64,000 nt of DNA from Neofusicoccum parvum (taxonomy: Eukaryota; Ascomycota; Dothideomycetes; Botryosphaeriales; Botryosphaeriaceae). A program made the position numbers and the translations under genes. Below, piece after piece: positions 43,346 through 56,394 of the stretch. The stretch is taken from assembly GCA_020912385.1 (NCBI GenBank), contig CP087208.1, positions 2,790,001 to 2,854,000 on the forward strand, read 5' to 3'. The notes beneath the pieces were generated by a model. The model ran no database searches, was not told the DNA's origin, and saw nothing but the letters and a program-made list of their open reading frames with translations. Numbering within the stretch: the stretch's first letter is position 1; every line of letters starts with the position of its first letter.

Positions 43346-46010
43346 GTGGTATTTGAGACGCCACACCCGCCCAAGTCGTTGAGGTGGGGGCAGGTGTGCC
43401 GAGTCTGTTCATGGTGTTGCTGTAGAATGCAGCGGACAACAACCCAGGAACGGTCGAAAAGGGCCAAAGGTAAGACTCAGAATCTTGTTTTCGCCGTCAT
43501 CAAGGCTATGGACCATTTCGAAGCTTCTGTAAATGGACACGGCAGAAGTGTCCAACCGCAGTCCGTCGGCTTGCCACGGTTGTTCCAGACCAGAGAATGT
43601 GTGCATGGTGTTCATCCAGAAACCAAACTCTGGTGCTGCTGCCGTTGCTGCTGCCGTTGCTGCTGCGAGGAGTTGGTGCACTGGCTGTCGGTATCTGTGG
43701 TGGGCACGAAAGAGACCTTGTCAGCGGTATTGTTGAAGGAGGGGGACAAGAAGTTACTCACCAGGAGGTTTAGTGTCAACATCCAGAGGGAGGCCAAACA
43801 ATCTGACCCTACCAGAGCGGGAGGGCGGAATAACGCTTTTGTTGGCCATGGTTGAGTATTACAGGACTGCAATCTTGCGACCATGCTTGCGCAAGATGAG
43901 GATGGACATAGGACAGACCATGGAAGCACCAAACTGCTGAAGCGAGACGCAGAGAGACGCACGCGCGTCTTCTGCGCCTTGGTGGAGCCGAAGTCAGCGC
44001 GTCGACCGAGCCCCCAATACCCTTGACCTTCTTCACTTGGTGTCAGCCACGCAGCATGCCCAACCCCCAATTGCACTCAAACTCGCAGTTCTGGTGCTGG
44101 CGCTCCCATGTCCATTGTGGCGTGGAGAGTAGTGTTGCGCCTCGCCACCTCAAAACGCGTCCTTCAGCTTGGCGGAGCGCGGAACGGAATCCAACAGCTT
44201 GCACATCGGGTTGTGGCAGTCTTAGAACCAGGAAGTGGCGGTCCAGTAGCGAGTGTTCGTCGGAGTCTGGATGAAGGTCTCGAGGTGCCCGGTGACCACG
44301 TAGTTGTCCGGGTTCAGGAGCTTGTCGATGCTGTCCTCGGCCGCACCAAGGACCGGCACAGTGGAACCACCTGGCAACCCGGAGGCCACCATATCGGGCG
44401 ACTCGGTGGTAAGCTCAACAGTTACTGGACTTGTTGTTACAGCTAATCTGACCCATGTCGCTGGGGTCACTATTGTCTAAGTCTCATGAATGTCTGAACC
44501 TCGTCGGTCTCGGCACTAGCAACCTTCTTGCGCTTCTTCGGCGTCGGGATGAAGCTCCGACAGCGGAATTGCCAGAGACAAGAGCAAAACCCCCCAAAAT
44601 GTTGTTGAACATGACTTTGAAGCACTCCTTCGACTTCGATCCAGACTGCGTAGCGGCGGCGGCGCAGTCGATCTGGGGCGGTTCGGCTTGCTCGCCATTG
44701 ATGGGCGCCTTTTCTGAGATCTCACGTTCGGCAAATATTATGCACCATTCCGGCTCGTTCATAGAGTACCACGACCAGATTTTCCCGCTATCCGATAGCG
44801 CCAGAACATGCAACAACTGCCTGAACAACACCAATATCAGCCGAATTCTCAGCTGGACCTTCGGGGAAGCTGCCAAGTCCCTTGGGCATAGCCCTTTTGT
44901 GGTTCGATTCAATATAAAAAGAAGTGGTGGTTTCTGTCGGGCACTTCAGATGCGCAGATTCTGCGCGTGAGCGCTTGACCATGGTTGCGGTTGAGAGAGG
45001 ATTGCTTTGAATCTCACCCAACGATCACACTGCGCCGTTCCGCGGGACCCTGTGAATAGCCCGGCGCAGTGCGACCGTTGGGTAAGATTAATGGTGTTTC
45101 GGAAGACGACCGAAGACACACCACCTGGTAGGCGTAGGGTTGGATTGTGGAACCAGGAGGATAAGCGGTCATCCACCGCGGCTAGCAATCGTGTGCGCCG
45201 GCCGCGGTGGGCTGGGGTTGCGACTGGCTGGGCCCAGACGTAGCATTGGTGGGCCCAGCGGCAGTCCTCCGCTCTACCATCATCCTTAGGACGGCCAAGC
45301 CGTCCTTGCGGGCGTTGTCGTCTCCCAGACCAGACAGCTCGCAGGTGTCATTCCAGGCATTGTCGCGGCTTGTCTGGGCTGGATGAGCCGGTGCTGCCGG
45401 TGCACGGCCAGAGGGCACCGCTGGTACGGGGCGATATCGTCAAGATCCCACATGGGGCGTCGAGTGTCCTCTTCGTCCAGGATATCGATGCCGGCGGCGT
45501 GGCCGGCGCCGGTGAGGTTGTCGTCAACGGCCGGAGTGAGTCACTCTGACCGAGGGCGCTGAGTGCCTGCCCTCGAGCATTGCCCTTGGGTCCTTCTCTG
45601 CAGTAGTCCAAGACCTTTAACAACAGTCAGTAAGTGTCACGGACAAAAAGGCACATCAAGTGCAACTTACCCGACGTCTCAGTGCTTCACTGGGAGTGAG
45701 GCAGCTTTGCGTACTCATCTTTTTTCTTGGGCTCTGACAGAAGCTCCACTGCTCTGGGTAGGGGTACACGTCCTGCCAGGTGTAAAACAACTACTTCAGT
45801 CAGCAATATTCACGTTGAGGCAGAGGGAGCTACTGTTCACTTACCCTGGGACGGCACCGAGGCGCCTCCAGCATCACCGAGGAGTTGCGGAACTTCTCGG
45901 TCAGTGACTCTACACCCTGGACCGTCGCATAACACATGGCCGTCTTCTTGTTCGGGCTGAGATGGCCCAGCCAGCCCTCCTTGACTCTTACAATTGTCAT
46001 CGGTGCAGAA
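43346..46010 (-). pseudogene. decayed multi-exon gene(s) with Mei2-type RRM end
   Basis: Minus-strand coding traces with real introns. The frame near 46010-45845 contains KKTAMCYATVQGVESL followed by EKFRNSSVMLEAPRCRPR, the C-terminal end of a Mei2-type RRM. A GTAAGTG donor, a CTGAC branch and a GGCAG acceptor lead to DVYPYPEQWSFCQSPRKKM (about 45775-45670). A second intron leads to VLDYCREGPKGNARG (from 45620). After that the best text jumps frame (DDNLTGAGHAAGIDILDEED, then WNDTCELSGLGDDNARKDG), so the gene looks broken. Further downstream, 44470-44222 reads LLNPDNYVVTGHLETFIQTP and may be another exon or gene. The first half of the RRM is missing upstream. Confidence 0.45.
45012..45089. 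repeat. imperfect 27-bp inverted repeat
   Basis: ATCTCACCCAACGATCACAC at the left and its complement at the right, extending to ...TGCGCCG, differ by three transitions around a spacer of about 22 nt. It could be a small MITE-like hairpin or an RNA stem. Confidence 0.6.
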
Positions 46011-46609
46011 AGACCTGACCTACTTGATGGGTTGTCAGTGGCGAGGGGGCTGCCAGATCTTTTGAGGTGTAGGACTAGACGTACGACGAAAGTCTCGCCA
46101 GGAGGCGGTCTGTCAGTTTTGGCCGATGTGGCCGTCGATCGGTTGTCGCTCCGAAAAAGTTCAAATGAAAACAGGAGTGAGGGCAAGGGTTGTGAAGGAA
46201 AGAAAGAAGAGTGAAGAAGTGGGCAGGAGGAGGAGGCTTTCTATGTTGAACGAATCTTGCTATGACCAACGCTAAACCCATTCGAGGTCCAGTGAGTGAA
46301 AGTCTGCCACATTTCAGCTAGCGTGAACGGCTTTCCCCGCCTGCTGCCTAGTTTCTGTTGGTGATGGCGGCGGAGTATTTGCGGAGGCAGGCGGGAGCAG
46401 CGGGCGCCAACTTGGAGGCTACTGTCCCCCAAGCGGAGCTGCGGCGATTGCTTGAGATGGCGAAAGCCGCAGCGGGACTTGAAATGACGTCCGACAGGAC
46501 AGCGCTCTTTGCAGTGGCCCAGATCTGACCCACGGCGGAGCAGCTGGGCTACTTTCAAATTTTGGTGCCGCAGTGTGCGCGCCCTTTCGGCTGCACTTTT
46601 ATCCACGCG

Positions 46610-49459
46610 CGGGCGCTCTTGTCTCCGTAGGTATTGAGTTCACTCAGTGGGTGCCAGAATAACCGGGAATTTGGTCATCACCTGCGGGTCAAGCGCACTG
46701 TGCCGGGCGCTCGCACGCGGGATCCCCTGACAACGGAACAAATTAGAATTACCTCCGCAACTCAACTCTATCATGACTCCCATCACATTCCAAATTAGAT
46801 TCAATATCCGGGATCGCTCCGTCAAGGCTCCAGGTGGGTGAGCTTCAGCTCATTTGGTGGCCAAGGCAGCGGCGGGCGCGGCGGGAGCAACATGGTCAAC
46901 CCCAATTCTGTAGTTACCGCTTCACACTATCATTTCATCAATATCCACACCATAAGGCTTCGGAGAATGTTTGCTAACTACGAGTCACTTGAGAGCTGGG
47001 ATATGGTTGGAACTCGGTTCATGTAGAGTCGCCAACATGGCATCGCAGTCCACCGTCGCCTATCAAACAGACAGCTTTTCCCAGTCTTCCAAGACCCATC
47101 ATTGGTGTAGAAAGCCATTTGCCAGCCCATTTCTTAGTTCACTGCCTGCAGGTTGCTCTTCAGACCCCGTTGGAATCTATCGGGATGCAAAAATGGGTGT
47201 CCTCGATCAGCGAACGAGCGTCGAGAATAAAGCTATAGGCGACATGGCTATCTCTGAACGCGATTCTACCCAGAAGGTCTAGATAAACCTTCTCAGGCTC
47301 ATGATCCGCTGCGGCAGCAGTTTGTGGGCAGAGAGAGCATCTCGTTTGGAGTTTTGAGCTCCTCCACGTAGAATGAAGCGGGACGAATGGGCGCAGTTGC
47401 CCCTGCACCATCTCCAGCTGCCTGAGTATTAAGCATGGTATCCATCGCAGAAAGAACTCAAGCGGAATCCAGGCGCTATCTTTGAGGAGTGTAGGAGGAT
47501 ACCTGAGCGGTTTCTGGTGTAGGAACAGTGGCAGATAACGGGGAATACAGGGAAAGCCGCGGCAGGGAGTCACGAAGCAGCGTGTTCTGGCCCACCACAG
47601 TAGCATTTACGACCTGTGCAAGGCAAGATTCTGGGTCACATCCCCTCACTACCTCACCATGAGTTCAAACGCATTGAATTGCGGATATGTAGAGCGAGCA
47701 TAGACCAGCCATGCCACAGACAACGAGATCGAAGCACAGCCAGCCGTCGTTCGCCCGCGTTGATCTCGCCCTCGTATCAGCAGCCCAGCTCTGCGTCTGC
47801 ACTGTAATCTGCGTGGGCTACACTATGCTTCGTCCTCACTTCGAGCTGTGAAATCGTCAGTATGCGCTCCCACAAGCCGGTCTCCCGACACCAGGAAAAC
47901 CTTCCACCGGCGCGCCGCTGGCCCTCTCTCCGAAGTCATCCTGTCCCACTTGGCCAGCCAAGACGTACTAACACTCCGTGGACGTAAAGCCTGCAGGCAG
48001 CGAGCAATATATGAAGATAGGGACCTCTGCGCCTGACGTGTTGGCGCGCAGGGTGACAGAGTGTTGCTGATCCGGGAGACCTCGCGCCTCACCTTGGCGT
48101 CTTCTTTGACTGTTCTCCGAATCTGCCGATTGAGACACTTGATGCCTACGCTCGGAGCGAGCTTCAATGTAGTTATTCCGAACATCGCGGCCTGGTCATT
48201 CAGACTCGGGCAGGTCGCGCGGAAGTGGTCGGGCGTCCTGGAGCGCATGCAGCGCCTGGCGCCATCCGTCCAGTCGCCGCGCTGATCCTTGTCGCAGCGG
48301 ATGCGCCTGGTGGCTTGCTGTGCTCTGAAGGTCTCGGTCAGAAAGTGATCTCTTGTGGGCGCATGGCGGCCACTCGTTAGCGTGCAGCTGATCAGTTACG
48401 ATGGTGCTCTGGTCGCGCTTCGGAGGTGGCTGGCCTGCCTTTTTGCCATTGGTAGCAGTGCGGCTGAGTCACCTCAGCGTGAGAATTGGAGGAGTAGCTT
48501 TGCGTTCCTGGTCTGAGTTTCTGCTTGCGGTCTGGTAGGGCGTGTAGATGGGCCTTGGGGGGTGAAGTTGCGACGCGTCAGGGCTTTTTCCCGCCGACAC
48601 TGCTCAGCGACGAGGGGTTGGTGAGCCAGTCTGTGCACGGCGATCTGACTCAATCTCTCTGGTGCGCTCGTGTTGCTTGCTCTGGCTAATGGACCTGTCA
48701 TCATCAGCGCAATGAGATATAGTGAGACGTTCGCGTCTGCGACAAGCATCAGCGAGAGAACTGGCGCCTAGCGGCGAATATGTTGATGTGATGGCAGGGC
48801 CAGTGGCGCACGGTGTGAAGCAGATTCGAAAGATCCAGGAGCATGCGTCGCGTTGCGGGTGCGCGGGCGCGGCCCTCGGGAGCTGGGTGACCGCGTCGCG
48901 GGAAGCCTTCGGCGAGAGACGCAGCAGGTCAAGCTGTGAAGGCATCGGAGGGAAGCAGAGTGCTGAGTGCCTTCAAGCGGCCGCGTCACTCAAGCGAACC
49001 ACTCAGTGATCTGCGACAGCGGAAAGAGCTTGCTTGCATAGGCGGTGGTGATACGACGTCAGCGGTTGAGCGAGGCGGAAATGGACTCCGGGGGGCGAGT
49101 GGCAACGGGGCGGGAGACCGATCCGAGGTTCACCGTGTCAATGACAAAAGCATCATCGGCCGCAGGCTGGCTGATATCATGAAGGACACGCTGGTCGAAG
49201 AAGATCTGGATAGGCAGAAAGGTAGCTCAGCGCGGCGAGTTGGCCGAGCGAGAGGGACACCGCAACAAGCGGTCGTGCCAGCGCCAGCAGGCGAACACCG
49301 GGCGCAGCATCGTCGCTATGACAGGAGCACCCACTAAGGTAAGGCGAAGCGCGGATGAGCTCGTCCGCAGGGGAGAGCAAGATCAACACCAAGCCAGCAG
49401 AATGAGTGCAACACCAGGATTTGGGTGACGATAGGCGCAAGCCACTGCGCAAGTGAAGC
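46610..49459. other. gene-poor tract
   Basis: Several 60-150-codon frames on both strands, none with a domain. The minus frame 48248-47823 (DHFRATCPSLNDQAAMFG) has a gag-like look but no zinc knuckle or other support. Confidence 0.4.
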
Positions 49460-49467
49460 TTTGTCAC

Positions 49468-50017
49468 CAGGGCTTCCAGTAATCAAGCGCTATCAATCAA
49501 TGTAATCAATTTTGCCTATCAAGTCCTGTCTTGGCAGTACTTGGCAATCTGGCGCGTTAGCAGGCCCTGGCTTAGCAAGCCGACGGGTTAACAGGGCTTG
49601 ATTGCAAGCCCTGTTGAGGTAGAATCACGTGATTATTGGTAGGCGCTTTACCTTATATAGCAGGGTCTAAGCTATATTTAATATTAGCTCAACACTCTAT
49701 TCTTCGATCGATTTATTTCTACTTAGATTTATAGCTTTATTACCCTCGCACTTCTAGTGAGGCTAGAGTCCTACTTGTAGGAGTATATTAGCTATACTAT
49801 ACCGTCTATACGTAAGAAGGTTTTCCCTTTATCAAGGTAGAAAAGTTGTAACACCATGCCAAGCATCACGACAATTCTGCCCTAAGGCCCTGACAGCATT
49901 GCCAGGATCGCTTAGTAAGCCCTGCTGCTAACAAGCCCTGTCTTGGCAAGCCGACGGGTTGACAGGGCCTGTGCCAAGACGGGCTTGAATTGATTACATT
50001 GATTACTGGAAGCCCTG
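49468..50017. mobile_element. hAT-type non-autonomous DNA transposon
   Basis: 550 bp with identical 19-bp terminal inverted repeats CAGGGCTTCCAGTAATCAA and a perfect 8-bp target duplication TTTGTCAC (49460-49467 and 50018-50025); 8-bp duplications and CAG-type termini are diagnostic of hAT elements. Subterminal regions repeat AAGCCCTG and CCGACGGGTTRACAGGG in both orientations. The left arm has an 11-bp insertion relative to the right. There is no transposase frame. Confidence 0.88.
49612..49853. other. AT-rich core of the hAT element, LTR-like ends
   Basis: About 240 bp, much richer in A+T than its surroundings, beginning TGTTGAGG and ending GTTGTAACA, with CACGTGATTA and TATATAGC inside as in the family 2 LTR. 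No flanking duplication was seen, so an embedded LTR is only a suggestion. Confidence 0.35.
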
Positions 50018-50236
50018 TTTGTCACGAGGAGGCATGCGAGCATCAACACCAATGCTTGCTCCCGCGACGGCTGCCAACTGTAGCAACAATAAAGGTAGGT
50101 CCTGGGATCTAAGACACAATGACAGCGAAATGACACTGCAGACAAGTCGCACTTCTCTTCCTTGAGGTCCTGCGCATGGCAGGACTGACAACGAAAAAAA
50201 AGTTACAACGCCAACTGCTTTGAAGGCGAGGGGAGC

Positions 50237-50392
50237 TTAGACACCTTCCAGTGTTTTGTTATTTTCTGGGTCCAGCAAGGTTATTACTGTCGTGCGGAAT
50301 GGTTGGACGGAGTTGCACTTACCTGGCGCCCAGCCGCACGAGACTGCAACTGGACGCTTTATTCTTCTTAGTTTATTCTCTGGCAGTGCCAT
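50237..50392 (-). CDS. possible first exons of a small gene
   Basis: An ATG at 50392 (MALPENKLRRIKRPVAVSCGWAP) follows a TATA-like ATATAAA about 65 bp upstream, and a GTAAGT donor comes at the end of the first exon. Downstream exons could not be joined with confidence. The hAT insertion lies just beyond. Function unknown; may be a relic. Confidence 0.25.
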   Translation of the reverse strand: MALPENKLRRIKRPVAVSCGWAPGKCNSVQPFRTTVITLLDPENNKTLEGV

Positions 50393-50459
50393 GAGAAAAG
50401 GGATTAAGCGGATGAGGAGGAAAAGAGGAGGAGTGAACGGAGGCGCGGGGTTTTTATAT

Positions 50460-53400
50460 TCGAGCCGAGAGGGTCTGGGTGATTGTAGCAACCGACACGA
50501 GACCAATCTGGACACCAGATTTTCCGGAAATGGCTGCAGCGCACTGGTGAATGACCTCGCTTCGGTTATGTAATCGATCGGCTGTGCCTCCCGAAAGGTT
50601 TCCCTGGGCGGCGGAGAATTGCGGTGGCTGGAATCGCTGGTGTCGAGGTGAGCCAGCGCGCGGTGATGCTGCTGGAGCAGATCTTGGGCACAAACTGGGT
50701 CCTGATGGCGTTGACAGCCCATCCGCGGAGTCGGTGGATAGATCTGGATTGTCTTTTGCCCTCTTCACGAAGCAGACGAAAGAGATTGGGGGTGCAGCTC
50801 CTCAGCCCGGCACTTTGTGTCTTCAATTGCGCCATTGGACTCGCCCCGACCCGTTCAGTTGGTATGGCTTTCTTCGAAGAGCTGGAGAATCGATGCGCTG
50901 GAGTTGAACTTCCCAGCACTTGCCACGAGTACTTCGTTATTCTGGCCATGCCCACAGGGTGGTTTGCGCTATTGACCTCCCAAACATCATGAATCGCACA
51001 ATGAACAACATGGGCTCACAGATCAGAGCTGTCATCGGTGGAAAGTAGTGAGGAGACCAACTTCCATTACTATATAACACTAGAAAGACTGCGAAGAGAT
51101 GTATGCGCCATTGATTTAGACGTAGCGCTTCAACTTGTGCGCCGGTCCAAACCTGATGCACCGCATAGGCCCGCTTGGGGATGCCATATGCAGCTTTGCT
51201 CTAGCCCATGAATAGAATGTCAACAAGAATTGAGGTCTCGAGACACAAGTGCAGTTATGGGCAGAAGATTGAAGGAGAAACGAGTTAAGCAAGAATGCAA
51301 GAGGAGCTTTTGAAAGGGTTCTGCTATCCGAGGATGATTTGGCGGTAAAGAACAGTCGTCGAGGTTACGGCCGCATACATGGTTGAGAAAACGAGCAGAG
51401 CGACGAACGATATGGTGCGTTTTACCTAGCTTTTCCGGATCAAGGAATTGTTCAGCGTACTGACCAAATAAGCCTGTGGAAGGGGGGAAAGATTCCATTA
51501 GTAGACAAATGAGTAGCTTTCGAAAGATGAAGATGGAGATTTGGCTGGATGTACGGATGTTGGTAACCAGCAAGCTTTTACTTGGATGCTGCAGGCTGTT
51601 TGACATCCGGGTTACTCTCCCCCAATACACAGCTCCATTACAACACTGGCTGGCTTCCGGAGAAACCTCCCGAGTTGGACAGAGAAGCGTTTGGGGAATA
51701 TTGTGAAGTGCATATGAAATGAGCAACAGACGGGCACTAACGGGAGTGAAATATAAAGAGGATGTGGCAGAGGAAAGGCGAAAACGAGAGATAGAAGATG
51801 GAAGGGAGGATCAGAAGAGTAGGAAATGATGCTTTGTCCGGTATCTCTTAGACGGGAAGCCAATAACTTGCGCCAGCCCGTTAATCTAGATCCGTTGTTG
51901 ATCTACCCCAGTGTGCAGACTCTACAGCGACATGGATCGGCTTCCGAAGAAACGCGAGTGGTCGAAGAGTGACGTGCTTGGGAAGGAATGATTCAGAAAG
52001 CCTGGGGAAGAGTGCTTGGAGGGCGGGGAGAGACAGGGAAAGACTGTTTCATTTCAGTCTGTTGGAAATGTCCGGCAGTAACTGTACGGAGTCGATTGAA
52101 CCTCGAAACGGTCCGTTTTCTCCAACCGGTTCATTGATTGATCTTGCCCAGCAATAAGATTGCAACCAACATAGGCAGACTTCGATGAAGTACTGGTTGG
52201 AGCAATGGGAACGAGTTATTGAGGGCGGAATGAGAAATAAAATCGGCCATCAAATGTCATGATTTGTTGTTATGGCGATCATGGAGAATGAAATGTGGGA
52301 GCGCAAGCCGCTGCTGGAAAGCATGAGCAGAGTGAAGAATGAAAGGTGCGAGTGGGTGAGAAAGTGTTGAACGAGAAGGTGGCAGAAGGGAAAAATGAAA
52401 TGAGTTTGTGGATCTTTGTCAGCTCAGTTCTTTTCGGACGTGCTATACCTTGAGCAGCCTGTAGTTTATGAGCTTTTCCATAGGAATCTTGATCTTGCCC
52501 TTTGTGTAGTTTTGACTCTCTTTGATTACGCGCAGGCACAAAGTTGCTCTCCGAGGAAAACAAACCGCCAGAGCGTGCTTCGAGCGGGCAGCGAGAAAGG
52601 GTGAAGAAGACGATGAAGGGAATATGAAAGGGAAGGAAGAAAGGCTTTGATGAGATGTCGCGAAGGAAACGAACCATGCAACCACTGCGACGGCGTAAAG
52701 AGTTACTTGGTCCCTGCTTCACCACCGGACCAGGCTGCGCGGCCTAAGAGCTTCGCTGTTGATCTGCCCACGTTTTTATCAGCGCTGCTCGAGCCTCAGA
52801 GCAGTGTAGTATAGTTGTGGCGACGGTATATATCGTGTGTAGGAGTCGATGACGAGCAGAGGGGACGGGAAACTGAATGGAGAGGGGAGGGTCATGTTGG
52901 TACACCTGTTTCAGTTTGTCAGACCGAGGTTGAACAAAGGATAGAAGATCTGAAGAATGAAAGGAAGAACGAAACACAAGGATGTGACGACGCGTGACAG
53001 ATCCGAGAGAAGGACAAGGCGAAGTGAAGGAGCAGCGCGAGGGAGCCGGGGCAGTATTACTCACATCGTCCGCGCTGACGGTAGTCAGAAGAGGTGAGGC
53101 TGTGCAGTCTGGAGAATGAGGACACCAAGGTGGTGCGCCGCCAGGCTGTTGATGAGCTCAATGGCGCTGCATTCATCGGAAAGTTCTGCGGGGTGGCGGG
53201 GTTGGATGAGGAGGCGAGACACAATGGCCCGGAGGTAGGGTTGCCTCGGTAGATGAAGTGAAACTCATCGCAGCTGCACAGTCCAAGTTGATGTTAGCAA
53301 TGAGCTTCATTGGGGTTCAGGAAGAACATGACGAGGGAGAAGGCCTTCAGAGCAGTAACTGACATGGGGTCATATCACCGCAGCCAACCAGACACGAGGT

Positions 53401-56390
53401 CCCGCAGACTTCAGCCCGAGGCTTCAAAGGACGGGACCAGAGGTTCGCATCGCAATGAAACCATCCGACAACTGGAAGCTGTTGACTGAGGTTTTGATCT
53501 CCAGCTTACTTTTGTAATCATGAGGCAGGCAGGAGTGGGAAGTGAAGGTGAGGGAGCCGCCGCGCCAGAGCGCGAGGTAGATAGTGAGTACTTACTGCGA
53601 ATGCGAACAAGGGAGAGTATGGAAGCTCGCACAGGGACGGTGAGACTGGCGCGCCGTAGAGAGGAGGGAAGGTGGAGTGTTGTGGAGAAGAGTGTGCGGA
53701 AGATCTGGATGGAGCCCTTTTATGTGCGCAGCTAAGCGAGCTGATCACGGCGGCGTTCTGCTACATGGAGTTTGTTTTACCGGAAAGGGAGAATAGTGAG
53801 CGCAGGCGCGGCGCGCTGCTGGCAAAGGTGCGGGCGAAGCGCATGGAAGCTGGGCGGCCCCGCGACGGCCATGGCGCAGAGAACTCATGGCCGTGCCGCA
53901 ACAGCCCACAGATCTCACTTCGGAGCTGGAAAGCAGCATCCAGTCGCGCGTGTGCCCGGTCTTGGGCCGCGAGGCTCTCGTTCTGTTCGCGCGTCAATGG
54001 CTGTTGAGTGTTTGGCGGCGCAGCTGTCCTGCGCACTCCTGTTCATCACGTCGATGAGCCTGTCGCAACACGATTGCTCTCTTACGAGCATGAAAACATT
54101 CAGCCGTGTCTTCAGGTAAACACCTGCACTGCTGACGCAGTTCCCAATGTCAAGGCGCGTCACTGTCGAGCTGCGCCGTCTTCTCACGCCTGGTTGACCT
54201 CAGAAGCCATATGGAGGCCACAGGAGGTCATCTCGCGCGAATCGTTCCTTTAGTTCGTGCGAAAAAAAGTAGCGGAGCGTCGCTTTGCGCCAGTGTCTGC
54301 GATTCCATTCTTCAAGCAGCAGCGAGGCCCAGATCTTCCAGCGCTACACTGCGACGATCCATCTCACCGCGAGCTCACCTTGCGCGAAGAACGCGCCATG
54401 CCCTGTGTCATACCATGAGCGGCCTGAGCAAGTTTACCACCAAGATACTGAGCCCAGATGACGCAGGGCTGCAGCAAGCAAGTAGGTCCGCTGAACTTCC
54501 ACTACTTGAGTCTCTGTAAAAACGGTCTGGCACGGAAGGGTCACACCGCACATGAATGGCACATTCAAGGAGAGATGGCGAGAATGAATTGATGCTAAGT
54601 TGAATGTAGGGCATCTTAATCGCGGCAATCGATCCCTTTACCAAGGCCGAAAGGACACGCCCGTCAATCTAGCCTACCTGGAGCGCGTCGAAGCTATTCT
54701 CAGCAGGGACACTCTAGCGAGGCGGCATTTTGCTTTGATTAAATGTAGATGTTAAGTTGGAAGCGGTTGGAAGAAGAGTGGAGGCTTTATACGTAGAGCA
54801 AGTGGCTTGCGAATACGCTAAGCCAGATTTGGCAGGACGCAGCAATTCTGCGCGCGAAGCTGCGGCTACAACGCTGCAGCGACACTGAGGTGACTCTGCG
54901 CATGATGCCGCTCCAGCATGTGGAGAGCGGCTACAGTACGGCAGTGGTTACCTTGCGCAAAACTCCGCCTTGAGCCCAGACTGGACAGGCACTTGCACGA
55001 AGCGCTCGGCGAGGCACGGCTTACTTTGAAGGTGGTTTGAAGCTCATTGGTGGGTGTGGACACATCCCAAGGCATTCTCATTCATCAGACCTCGTCTACT
55101 CACTAGTTAATGCCAACAAGATCGGCGCCAGGCAGTTTATCGTCTCCCACTTCAGTGAACACGGCTGCTGACGGCCAGGCCTCTCACCCACCTGATCTCA
55201 TGGTCTCTCATGCGCCACACAAGATTTTTTGCCTCTCCCTAAGTGATCTACTGGGCCGCGATAGTACTCCAAAGCCCAGATAGCGGGAAATTGAACCGCA
55301 CATCAGCCGATAGAACTTGGACCGGTGGCAAGATAGGCTGTCATTGATCACTGTTGGCGGTTTCAATGCAAAGCAGATCCTTGATATTCCAACTCGCATG
55401 CCGTCTCCGCCAATGCAAGATTCCACTTCATCCTATTTGTCAAGTCTCTCCAATTCAGCATTAAGCAATGAAGTAATCCGCAACAGGAAGCAGCTATATC
55501 CAGGGTTCCATGCGTGGTGCATATCGAGAATCGGAGCGCCGTGAATGATATCTTCTTGGCAACAAAGCCGCGAGTGCAGAGGAAAGCAGAGCAGGAGAGT
55601 ACAGCGCAGCGCTGGAATGCCACAGACCCGAGATCAAGATTACTTAGCATGAAGTCGAAGTCTAAAGATCCAACGCCGCACACAATACTAGCAGCATGGT
55701 GAGAGAAAAACAGAAAGAATCAGAAGAAGTCTTTGATGTCCCATTCTGGAAGCTAAAAGAAGGAACGACCATGCGAGGAAGTGGCAAAGATGCGGGGAGG
55801 CAGAGGTTATGCAGGTTGTCATCACAATTGATCCAGTTTTCTGCTTCCCATATACGAGCGATTGAGCGGTAGGCATAACAGTGAAAGTTATGAAGGCAAT
55901 ACCGTCCGCCTCGCCGAACGTTCCATGAATGTGAAGCTCCAAAGAACGCCCAAACAAGATCTTGAAATACGAGTGAGTCTCAGATGAAGGTTTCCCGTTA
56001 ATTTGACATAGTTCAGTTGCTGCAAGCGACCAATATGCGTCGACACAGTACATAGTTCGACGAGACACGCAGGTCGTGGCTTGCAGCAAAACCAAGCTCC
56101 CTAGATCATGGCGTCCCAGGCGCAGCAGCACCTTCACTTCCTCCTCTCAACAAAATAGTGCGTTGGGGGGGTAGATCGGCCGCGGAGACATTCTGTGAGC
56201 GCGCAGTGGAGGCTCGCTGAAACGGGTATGGTGGGAAAGGTGCGTGGCACCAAGTCGCGCCCAACTGTCGTCCACATCCTCTTTTCCTCCACCCCACTAC
56301 CGTCGACCACTCCTTCGACCCCAGTCGCTCATCATCACAACACTCCCTCAACATCGCCTCGTGCGGGTTGAACGCCACTCCTTTGTTCGA
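50460..56390. other. long gene-poor tract
   Basis: Only short frames and isolated TATA-like elements (for example near 51755 and 52826 on the minus strand). I could not join exons or recognise any family. Possibly decayed genes or small untranslated units. Confidence 0.35.
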
Positions 56391-56394
56391 CGGC

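Noticed and set aside
49612..49853. Firm call of an LTR inside the hAT element
   Set aside because: Ends and promoter words look right, but no target duplication flanks it.
43150..55310. B-box-like GTTCRA sequences near 43175, 44900 and 55290 as further tRNA genes
   Set aside because: No flanking T stem pairs and no acceptor or anticodon arm is present.
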